64,000 bases of DNA from Diphasiastrum complanatum (taxonomy: Eukaryota > Streptophyta > Lycopodiopsida > Lycopodiales > Lycopodiaceae), in contig CM055110.1 of NCBI GenBank assembly GCA_029204225.1, positions 35,336,068 to 35,400,067 of the forward strand, given 5' to 3'. Of this stretch, positions 22,742 to 34,400 are shown piece by piece. How positions within the stretch are numbered: position 1 is the first letter of the stretch; each line of letters opens with the position of its first letter. A program made the translations under genes and the position numbers. The notes under the pieces were generated by a model that was given only the letters and a program-made list of their open reading frames with translations, had not been told where the DNA came from and made no database searches.

Positions 22742-23286
22742 TGTGAAAATATTGTAAAATTAAAATAATATTAAACTTAGAGACTCAAGTTTTGGGGTTT
22801 GTCCAAACTTGAGGTAGACTAGTCTAGCAACTTTCCAATTAGAGCCAAGTTAGATTTTAGTCTTCCTAGTGATGTGTAGGTCTAGAACCTATCAAGAAGC
22901 ATTTGAGGCTACTCTTGTAGGTCAAAGGATTATCAAAAAGAGAGATTCTCAAGTCTTATCCATTTCTCTTCTTGTCATCTAGTAGAGAGGTAGAGGCAAT
23001 GTGGCATCTAGGTTGTTCTCTCTCTCCACGAGTTCTAGAAGGCCTCTTGTATTATAAATAAAGTGGCTTTGTACCTCAAGAAACACTTCTTCAAGTAAAG
23101 CTTCCATTTGATCCATTTGAGGTGTAATGATAGTTAGATTGTGATGAATGCTCTTGCTTCATGCTAACTAGCTTGCCAATGTTTTCCATCTCATTGTTTT
23201 TGGAATAGAAGCTAGTTTAGTGTGCAATCATTCATTCTCTTGATCCTTTGTACTTGCAGCTGGTACACACGTGTGAAAAGTTCTCA
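22742..23286 (+). repeat. 3' LTR of the outer copia (545 bp)
   Basis: Starts TGTGAAAATATTG and ends TTCTCA. It has a TATAAATA box at 23053-23060 and CACACGTGTG at 23266-23275. The part from the TATA box onward is repeated at 5058-5293. Confidence 0.85.
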
Positions 23287-24388
23287 AAGACCAAGTACCA
23301 TGCCGAGTGTCCCAACTGTGTCAGAAAACATAGTTTCAAATTAGACTGTCCAAAACAACCCAACAAGATCCTACCTGCCTGACACGTCAGTTATGAATCA
23401 CCCCACACGAGCACCGTAGCACCCAATCGCTCAACCTGCTGCTCACTCGAGAAGTTTCTTGCAAACTTCTACATTATCACGCAATTTACCAATTCCATAA
23501 TGCAAAAAGACACTAATACGAAATGAGTCCTTGTAGGAGGAAAGTGAAACCATATTCCAGATAGAGATTCGGTTCTGAATCTCTTTCTCAGAGAGGTCCT
23601 CAGGACATAGTATCTCAACCATAACTGCATCTCAAGCTATATCTTAAAACATCTACTATCAATGATGGTAGATTCAGTGTCACTATTCCTGCCTTGTTTC
23701 TGACAAGGGCTTATGAGAGTTCTTTCATTACTCTAAAAGATCAATATAGACATGAAATTGTCCAAGTGAATTATACATGTTGATAAATGACTTTTTGTTT
23801 GACAAGTGCTCTACGGCTTTCACTCTCTGTAACATTGGTATCCTCCTTATTTATTTTTTTGTCATTTTTTTATTTGGTAATTTTTTCTAATTGCATCTCT
23901 TTTTCTAGATTTGGTTTTAGTTCATCAAGGATAGACATTGAACAGGAGACATCATGTAGCGTATCTCAAGAATAACTTGGCATTCCTCTATCAATCTTCA
24001 AATCACCTTATATAGAGTTTCGAATTTTTGAGCATATTCCAAATCTACAAAGTACAGATCATGTCAGAGTTGATTCTTGCATCTCATTGTCATATTAATC
24101 TTCGAATCAACTACAAAAAGATCAAAATAAATTTAGTTAAAATTTGTTCAATCTTTAGTCCAGTCACATGTTCAATGTGTTTTCAACTACGTGTTCCACA
24201 CGCCGATCCAATCTTGAGCATGAATAGTTACTAGCAACAACAGCCCCATCAACAGGCTTTTTTTGGGGGGGGAGAGAGTGGATCTGCTTGGATCCACTGA
24301 AGTAGTTACACTGCCAGCAACAACATCAGCAAGATCGACAACCAAGCTCACAAGTCAAAGATGAAAAAGACAAGGCTAAAGAAGGAAA
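23287..24388. other. Noncoding stretch, nothing recognised
   Basis: Short frames only, with no family similarity seen. A (G)8 run occurs at about 24270. Confidence 0.3.
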
Positions 24389-25502
<1,114 letters not shown>

Positions 25503-27849
25503 ATGATAAGTCCACCCCCTTGAGATTGATAATCGAAGTTTGTGCAACCTGTAGATCGAAGGTTTTCCGAGATTGGAACTTCAAGTGAGAGAAGAACCAC
25601 AGAAACACCCAAAAGCAAATGGAGGATATAGACCTCTCAGAAGTTAGAATCTACCAAGAAACCAAAGATGAAATCGTCAATGGTAGATACAAGTGATAAG
25701 AGAAAAAGACAGAGCCTCCACGAGTTTTGGTGCATCCATTGAGCTCCTTGATCATGCTTATTTCTTGAGTGAATGCATTCATGATCTTGCCTTTCCCTCT
25801 TTTGTGTGTGGTTGTGGTCCATAGAGTGAATTAGATTTCATGCAATCCTAGAGTGGATTAGATTTCATTTCTTGTTTGTGGATTAATGTAGGAATCGGCA
25901 TTCAGGTAAACTAAATTGGCTAGGTTTGTGGTGTAGTTCTTGCATATTATCTTACAACCATATTCTTGATGTTCTTGGGATGTCTAAGAATCAAAAGACT
26001 AGTTGGTTTCTGGATTCTTGGACTTCTGAAATGCTGTAGATTAGTTTCTTGTTTCTTGTTTTGTGGATTTATGCATATTTAGTAGTGTTTAGGATTTGAT
26101 TTCAGTTCGTTTTCGCAGCATTAGAGTAGGATTCCAGTCATTGTTCAACAGCTTTACATGCTGATCTGATGGTTGAACGTTTTGGCATGCATGCTTGATT
26201 GAATGTGGTCGTTTATGCATGTGCTTCAGTGCAAGAGTGACAAACCTAAGTGTCCTCTAACAAGCAGGACAAAACTACAACGTTAATCAGTCCATTCTAC
26301 CTGGTTTGGGCATTGTAATAACAAGAACACATCTAATGAATGCCCACGAAGCCTGATAACAGGCAGAACCAACCTCGAAACTGTCCAGGAACAAAAAGAA
26401 AGAACCTAAACAAGAACACGAGAAAGAAGCGAAAAAGCCAACAGATTCTGAAGTAGAGAACTAGTAAACAATGCAGCCGGAACATCTACATATATAATTT
26501 CTAATGCTTGGCATATAATTTCATCTCTTGTACATACCTTATTACCACATATTCCATATGACCTTAACCAAATTTAACTATTTTGATTTTTTTATTTTCG
26601 GTATAGAAAGAAATTTCAACTTGTCCAAAATTTTGTGAAGTGCTAACAAATAAAGTTGCAGAAATATTAAATGTTATAATTGAAGTGGCCAGACATTTTT
26701 GCAACACAATATAAGTCCTAATTCTAAAAGAGATGTTTTTTATATATAAGTTATTTCTTATTGGTGTATTGAGAAGAAATGTTGTTGAGGAGAATTACAT
26801 TTTCAATAGAAGCCAATCTACTGGAGAGATTATATTTGTTGCCATATGAACATAACTGTAAGTACATAATGATGTTAATTTTTATTTGAATATTATGATA
26901 TATATCTCAATGTTTGATTAAATATTGTGATTTTAAATTCATTTCTTATATTTTAGTCATCACTAGAGTTTAAATATTATTTCGATCATGATAAATGGAG
27001 TTTAAAAAATCTTATGCATTAAGATCTGCCAACTTAACACAAGGAATTTGATTTTTTTTTTCCCGAATATTATCATATACCAACAATGATGACATTTGTT
27101 TGTAAATAAGTATCAAATCAATATAGGTAAACACTAGGTTGTTTGCGTAGTAAATTTGTTTTTGTATTACTTACCTTATATCTATCAGAATTTTAATACT
27201 TTATTTTCAATATTTGCAGTGTGTACAATAGAAAATTTCTTTCAATTGTGTCTGGTTTGTACTGTGAAAAACAGGCAAAATTTAGCTTGATTGATTTGTC
27301 AATCTCTTGTACAAATTTCCTTTGGTTTAATCCTCATAATGATTCTTCTTCTTGATGAATATAATATTCATTAATTTATTTGAGCTAAGATTAAAATCCG
27401 TTGCCTGGTTGGTTGGATAAGCATTAAAAGTTCACTTTACATGCCATTGAAAGCCCATAAAGATTATCTACCATTGGCAAAAACTCTAAACAATCTAGAT
27501 AAATCAAATAATCATGTCAAAATTTAATGCCCATAAAAATTATAGCACATACATTTTAGGTAAGAGTGAAAAAATGTCAACTTTTTCATAGAGGGAATTT
27601 TCAAAGGATATCTCATCACAACGTGCTCACAAAAGCTTCTCAAATGAACCTTATCTTAGAGTTGGAGTTGTTCTTTCTAAGGCCATTCCCATATTCCCAA
27701 GACTTGTCATCATCCGTATGACTTTCCAACAAAGCAAATGCTCGATAAATATACAATTACGTAATTTTTAGTTGTTGTATCTAAGAACTTATCGAGTTTA
27801 TTGATTCACATGGCATGACTTAAACAGATCTAATACATCTTCAAGAACG
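25503..27849. other. AT-rich noncoding stretch
   Basis: No convincing coding sequence. It contains the second copy of the dispersed 100-bp repeat (25987-26090). From about 26500 it becomes strongly AT-rich, and 27,500-27,850 may be the decayed tail of the gypsy element to its right. Confidence 0.4.
25987..26090 (+). repeat. Dispersed ~100-bp repeat, copy 2
   Basis: Matches 4955-5055 in the same orientation. The similarity ends at 'agtagtgttt' in both copies. Confidence 0.7.
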
Positions 27850-29680
27850 AGGTGTTGTTTTTCACAAAGACAAATCTTCAGTCAACTTACGTGAAATATC
27901 GGGATGTACCTTCCTGAAGGTCTAACTAGCAAACGAAAGATTCAATCTTTTTGAGAATTTAATACTATTTTGTTATCCAAGCTAGAGAATGCTAACAATT
28001 ATCAATATTAAACGGACAATTTGTAATGTTTGCGAGTACGCATTACTTTTGAATCTTTAGAGGTTCTAAAATATAGTCGATCCTCTTCTTGGAAATCTCA
28101 AGGCGATCTTTTCATATTAGCATAATGTCTATCCCTATCTTGAGTTCTTTGGACACTAATCAGATGCTATTTGTGAAATTTTCTACATATCATGTAAAAA
28201 ATCCGCTGCTTCTCAAATTTGATCGTTTGAGTCTCCTAAAACTTAGATGGTCTAGGTTGACAGCCCTATATTTGCCACATAAGATTCTACAAAGGTTAGA
28301 TTTTGGCCAATAGAAATCCCTTCGCACTAAATCTAATGTACAATGTGTGTCTTGATGCCTCACACAAGAGTCGTGACACTCTTAGAGAATTTTTGTCTTG
28401 ATAACATTCACATCAAGCATGCATATCTCCCCTTTCTTGAACAAAAGTCCAATACCAATAGAGAAATCATGAACTTCCCCAAACTGATCACCTTGGACAT
28501 CGGTCTCGCTTGACGAGGTTAATAGAACTCAAATTGGTCTAAAATGCAGGTCCTTTTCACAAAGACCTCTCAAAGAAAGATAAAAGTCCATGCTATTTTT
28601 AGCGAGGAAAAGTTCATTCACATCATTAATTTAACTTTTGCAAGAATCTTGTGTGTGCAATACTAAAAAATTCATACTTTCGTGAAGGGATCTTTGATAA
28701 AATTATACCATATTCTTGATAAACTCAATATTGTCTTCGATTTGTCTATCTACAAAGCTAGATTATTTCTTCTATTGTTTGAATACATTCAGTTAAGATT
28801 TATTTACAATAAATTTATTTTTGGTATTGGCATTATGTGTCATCTATCAATTGATTGGTTATATGCATCACGCTTCAAAGTCAAATTCCTGCATAGAGTT
28901 CTCTCCATCAAGCCTTGGATCTCTTAGATTATTCTAATTGCAGAAATATTTTATTGGTTGGTAATCTTTGTTCACCACAGACTTATTATCATACAAGTAA
29001 TGTCTCCATAATTTCAAAGCATGGATCACCGCAAAAAGCTCTTTCTTCTTAGTTTTATACTTCACTTGCGCATCATCTAATTTCTTGTTCCATCTTATCG
29101 TAGGACTAGGCCTACCTTTCCAACTTCTCACTTCCTTTAATACATTATTAAGAGGGGCAATTCTTGAATACTCAATAAATTCTTGAAAGAACAAAATGAA
29201 TCTCAAAAAATTCTTCTTGGTTTCCAAGGGGAGGCTTGAACCTGAGACCAAAGAAACTTTGGATGTCAAGGTAACCAACTGAGCCAACCCCGTTGGTTGA
29301 ATCTCAAAAAATGTTTCTTGGTTTCCAAGGGAGGCTCGAACTTGGGTTCAAAGAAACTTTGGATTCCAAGCTAACCAACTAGGCCAACCCCTTTGGGTGA
29401 ATCTCAAAAAATGCTTCTTGGTTTCCAAGGGGAGGCTCGAACCTGGGACCAAAGAAACTTTGGATGCCAAGCCAACCAACTGAGCCAACCCCGTTGGGTG
29501 AATCTCAAAAAATGACTTGAGTTCATGAGTAACCCCTTGGAATCAGCCATTCAACTATAGTCTTTACCTTTTCTTTGTTGATCTTTTGACCTAGGATCAA
29601 TCCAATCCTAGGCACAACACTTAACACATGTAAAAGGTCACTAAAAAACCTCAACAACCTACTTCACCATGCTATTGTAA
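27850..29680 (-). pseudogene. Decayed Ty3/gypsy pol (RT - RNase H - integrase)
   Basis: Reading the minus strand, RT pieces appear first (about 29,640-29,530: LGQKINKEKVKTIVEWLIPRG). The frame then continues past the SINE array as FLRFILFFQEFIEYSRIAPL (29,190-29,130). RNase H follows with KTKKKELFAVIHALKLWRHY (about 29,060-28,990). Farther left, integrase zinc-domain text is visible (KGEICMLDVN, ECHDS, LVRRDFYWP; about 28,440-28,290), and a weak IPIFHVS-like piece near 27,900 resembles the gypsy integrase tail. There are many stops. Order and content fit a chromovirus-like gypsy, old and dead. Confidence 0.65.
29198..29514 (-). mobile_element. Tandem trimer of a tRNA-derived SINE with repeated target site
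   Basis: Three units of about 86 bp (29213-29298, 29314-29398, 29414-29499) alternate with four copies of GAATCTCAAAAAATG (29198, 29299, 29399, 29500; the first ends in T). On the minus strand each unit has RNA polymerase III promoter boxes. In unit 3, box A is TGGCTCAGTTGG (29476-29487) and box B is GGTTCGAGCC (29434-29443). The anticodon arm and T-stem pairing are poor, so this is a SINE head and not a tRNA gene. The array interrupts the RT of the gypsy relic, and the 15-bp repeat is gypsy sequence, i.e. a target site duplication. Units differ from each other at several bases. Confidence 0.8.
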
Positions 29681-31239
29681 ATGCTTGTAGTTCCCACATT
29701 GTTGCACCAATTTTTAGTTGCAAATTTAAATGGCAAATCATAATTGAATAATGCAAATACTGCTTTGTCACAAACAAAATCGCTCATACAAATGATATCA
29801 TGACGACAAACATAGTTATATTCAATAAACAATTCATGTAAATTACCATCAAAGAATAAAACATTATTTTCATAGATTGCATATCTACTTGTAATCTTGA
29901 GACTGTGTGAAAGCCATTTACCTGATCCAATCTCTATATTTCTTCAAGCATTCCTGTTATAAATATCCAAGAAAAAACAAGAATACTTTTACATCCATCA
30001 ATCGATTCCTAATTATTCATTTTGAAAATTTTCGTTCCTTTTTTTTGTTGGGTGACTATGCTTTGCAATTTGTCTTTGGATCTCTCCCGAAGATGCCTGC
30101 ATGTTTTAGTTTTTAAATCTCGTATGTTGTCAAATAAAAAACAAGTAAACCACACCTTTGAAATATTTTGTAAGGTTGCTTCCCTTTCAACCTCCAATTG
30201 ACAATCAAGAAGCATGTGCATGAAATGCAGCTTGAGTAGTTTTGGATCAATTTAAATGCAAATCATGCCAAAACTTCTTGAATATCGTGTATGAACATGC
30301 TTAATTGATCTCAAAATTACCTCATTAAAGCTTGACTTATGGCTCAGAATGACACCTTCCAGCCAGCCCCATACAAGGGGACACATCATGGAACCAAGAA
30401 GAGCAAAGGATTAAAACAATAAAAACGGCCTCTGCTTACATTGAGCACTCTCCTCAATCTTGGATCAAAACATACTACTATCTACAATAGAACGAAATTT
30501 TTCCGCCAGGATTTCTGATACTTCATAAGCAAGACAGTCACTGTTCCTATTGGAAATGTGATAGAATAGGAATGCTCATTTTGTAAGAATTAAAGAACAA
30601 CAGACTGCAAAATATTTAAAGTTTGAATAACAGACTGGAGCACAAAGGAACATAGAATCATACAGTGATGAAACAACTCAAAATGAATAAAACAATTAGG
30701 GACAGGAATCTCATTCAAAACCGCCTTCTCCAGCATTAACTCAGCAAGGTACTTGATTGAGCAGCATATCATAGCCTGATAAATCAACAAGTCCAATGAA
30801 AGTTTTCCAATACAGCAGTCCAGTTACAAAAGTTGACTACAAAAGGTGTCATTCTATATATGAGATACAAGATTTCCTTACCTTGCTAGACATCAAATAC
30901 GTCAGAAATGTGTAACTTATCCTGTAAAAGTATCCAGAAATTAGGACTAACAACGTATGGTTGCATGATAGTGTTAATACCGTATGACAGCCATAGGTGC
31001 GAATTTAACTTCTATGCCTTCTACAATATACCTATTATCTTAACTCATTTCTGCTCATGACGTTATGAAATTAATCATATATGAACAAGTGTCATGTCAG
31101 TTTTTTCTTTTTGATGGTCCATAAAGCTAACCTTGCAAATCCCTGCAAAAGTCGGCTGGACAATGCAACTTCAAAGGTTCGCATACTTGTGAAGGATTGG
31201 ACATCTTAGAAGGTAACAACAATTTCAAGCATTTGATAA
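29681..31239. other. Intergenic / 3' flank of ferrochelatase
   Basis: Possible further gypsy RT remains up to about 29,850, otherwise nothing recognised. The stretch just below 31240 would hold the 3' UTR of the ferrochelatase mRNA. I could not fix a polyadenylation site. Confidence 0.35.
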
Positions 31240-31458
31240 CTAGTAGTGAAACATCCCCAGCTGATGTAAGATACCCTCCCCTGAAGTCACCTCCAACAGA
31301 AGAAGACCCAGGACTGCCAGCATAGCTATTCTTCCATTCCAAGTTTCAGCACTTTTAGTCCAACCCCATTCCCATACTGCGACTGGTGCTGGGAGCTTTC
31401 TCCGCATAACATCATACGTTACAAGTAGTTCCTCAACACTTCCCAATGGAACCACAGC
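31240..31458 (-). CDS. FC2: Ferrochelatase exon 10 (LHC motif, stop)
   Basis: 219 nt including TAG. Residues [19 protein letters not shown] and a hydrophobic helix (LGLLLLEV) make the chlorophyll-binding ExxNxR-type LHC motif. Confidence 0.97.
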   Translation of the reverse strand, partial: AVVPLGSVEELLVTYDVMRRKLPAPVAVWEWGWTKSAETWNGRIAMLAVLGLLLLEVTSGEGILHQLGMFHY

Positions 31459-34400
31459 CTGCAAAGGAATTGAAACTTCCTTCGAATAAGAACTTTAAAG
31501 AACAAGGTACAATTAAGAGGCGCAAAGAATATCAGGAAAATTTTCAAAAATATAACCAACAGCATAGCCTGCAATGATGAAACAACAAAAAGAACCCACA
31601 TAGCAGGACTGTTGTTATCTTAGCAGCTGTGCACATCTTTGGGGTTTTACAACTATCCCACCTCATATGGGTTCTGAGAATAGAGGTGGGAGGGTGCCTT
31701 GTCGGCATTCAATTTAATTTTTTTTAATGGACTTTAACAAACTCCACAAAAGCAAATGGATGTACTTCAACTATCAAATTTCGAAAGTTAGAAACTGATA
31801 CTGCAATGCTTCCAATCCACAAAGTAACACGAAGAAACAGATCCCTCAAAAGACATGCTAGCATAAACGTTTGAGATATGAATTGCACTGAAAAGTCCAT
31901 ATAGGAATTTATAGTCTTACATGTCAAGCTGCTGTAAAAACAATCTAGTATCTAATGCAAGTTGAATGAATTATCCTCACAATTAGATTGTCAGCTAGAA
32001 GCTTTTCTAGAAAACGATTGTTCATTTCCTTGACGTTTCCATATCCCATCAGTTGATGACCAAGAATTCTATCACAATAATCCACCCCATTCTGGTCAAC
32101 TCCAGAAAGGCATCAACAAGTTACGCCTATAGGGACTTCAAGCCATAGATTTCAATGTGGTGCAAAAATAATGATATGAGAACAATCATTAATGAGCGAT
32201 GTCCAAGAAAAATAAAATTTAATGAAATAATGTGTCTACGAGATACAAAAATGGTAACAAAGCAAACAACTTAAGAAGTACAGAAATCTAAGAAGCAACA
32301 AAAAACCAATCAAGAGAATTCAAGATCTGCAAGGGATATACATACAGCTACTTTTGTACTGAATGACAAGGTTGTGAAAAATTTCAAATGAGTTAAGAAG
32401 TGTACTTTGCCCGTTGACTTAAAGATTGATATTTTGCAAACCAAGCCATCAGGATTCAGAAGCTACGGTTCCGATGAAAGGTTACCCTAACAGTCTACGT
32501 TATCTCATAGTTGAAATGGAAATTTGCCTAGTGTTTTTTAAATACGATCCACAACAGTAAGAAGTCATCAGCTAGGTAACTTCTTTTACATAAACAAACT
32601 TGAGACACAAGGGAGTCAGGGACTATCACAAAGCTCTCCTGATGCAGCAGCAGGAGTTAGACGAACCTTACTTATAAAATAAGACCTATATAGAATTGCA
32701 GTGAAATGATTAGCTTTATTTACAAGTTATAACTACCCAGGTCAAATTGCATTCAAAGAAGTTCCTAGATGTTAATGAGAAAGTGGAAGGCAAACCATAG
32801 AGGCGAAAAACCAGCAACTTTATCGAACAATTTCTCAGACCTAAATCCTGAATTGTCTGAAATAGCAACCCAACTTTTCTAAAACCCCCCTACAGGCCCC
32901 ACGAGAATTTAGCTAGGTCCCTTAACATGTTAACCATCATGTCTTCTCCCTGAGTGACTAAAGCATCATGTTACTAGGATCAGCAGGCTTATCATGAAAG
33001 TGATTAGCTCTGCTTTCTAATTTATAGCACTTCTGCAAACTTAATGACCAGTGTCATGTTCCAAGTCACAAGGCTCCCACGTGTGCCAACATCCAAAAAT
33101 GTACTAGTCATTATTGACACATTTCCTTGAAAACGTAGAAAAGAGCCTGGCATATATAAAAAAGACACGTAGACTCACTGGACGAGGATCTAAATTGGGA
33201 ACCGACATGGCTCCTGCATGTGGAAGAGCTTCGAGAACTGCATCTGCCAAATCTTCAATAAAAGTTGGTTCACAATTCAAAGCTGGAACACGACCCCAAT
33301 TCACAATCCCTGACCCAATTGCAAGCTCTCTGTACTCCATGTCGATTTCCTCAAGTGTCTCAATATGCTCACTGACAAAGCTGTAATCAAGCATGTAACA
33401 TAGCACAAAATATAAGTTGACATTCACTGTCAAGTTTCAAAACAAAAGTGACCAGGTAGTAGCTGAGTTTAAGCTTTTTCCTAGTTTCAATCGCTCTGAG
33501 CGTTAACATTTATCCCATCATAAAAAAGAATGTGCTTAGATTAGAAGCATATATATCAATTATAGCATTTCGATCTACTTGTCTAAATTCTCATCCACAT
33601 CCACGTCTCTGTAAGAGCCATCATCTATACAGTAGACAACCTACCTGACTGGAACAGCTAAAAGACTTTTAATACCCTGAATCCCCAGCTCCTTGATTTT
33701 GGCATCTGTATATGGCTTCAACCATTCAACAGGTCCAACTCTACTCTGGTGCAATCAAGCCAATCGTTACAAGTCGTCTAGCCACATAGAATCTGATGCT
33801 GCTATATGCATTAGAATACATGATACGAGAACTTCAAAGCTCAAAAAGACAATCACTGTGCATAACTCAAGATGTTATGGACAAGTGGAGCAGATCATTT
33901 GAACCTGATAGGCAAGTGTGTGTTTACATTTCACTCCTCTAGACTTAAGTTCATTCATTATTAAATCAACGCATTCCTCCATTTCAGCCTTATAAGGATC
34001 TCCAGCTTCTTTAACATAAGATACAGGCACACCATGAGCGCTAAAGAATATATGCACCTGCCATCATTACAACATCCTTTCAACTCAGTCTGCAATGGAT
34101 GGAGAAATATCATCAAAGAACGGGAAATAGTTTCAGCATCATGGTAAACAATCCAAAAGTATATGACATTGCACTTAAAAAATACAAATGTCTTGGTTCA
34201 GAAAAACTAACATTGTTAGAAAATCATGTGTGAAATAACGTCAAAGAAATTTTTAGACAAACCTTCCTTGTAATCCAAAGAGTTAAATGTGAAGCCAAAA
34301 AAAATGTCTCCATAAATTCATAGCCAAAAGCTCGAAGTCCCTTGCAAAGCAAAGGGAGGTTGCTAGAAAGAGAATCTCCTAGATTTTTCTCAACACCAAT

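Larger units (their letters stand above)
5058..23286 (+). mobile_element. Old outer Ty1/copia element, split by nested insertions
   Basis: The partial 5' LTR (5058-5293) matches the right part of the 3' LTR (22742-23286) with roughly nine differences in 236 bp. Pieces of one polyprotein lie between them in order on the plus strand: gag at 6000-6600, protease end through integrase at 9838-11059, the integrase-RT linker at 17218-17520, and RNase H at 22212-22716. The gaps are filled by other copia copies. The 5' LTR starts just upstream of its TATAAATA box (5059-5066), so its U3 has been lost and no target site duplication can be read. RT is missing altogether. Confidence 0.75.

Noticed and set aside
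29198-29514. Cluster of three tRNA genes, or a CRISPR-like repeat array
   Set aside because: A and B boxes are present but acceptor, anticodon and T stems do not pair properly. The 15-mers are gypsy-derived target repeats, and spacers are copies of each other, not unique.
33114-33386. Plus-strand 90-codon frame
   Set aside because: It is antisense to ferrochelatase exon 9, whose coding assignment is secure.
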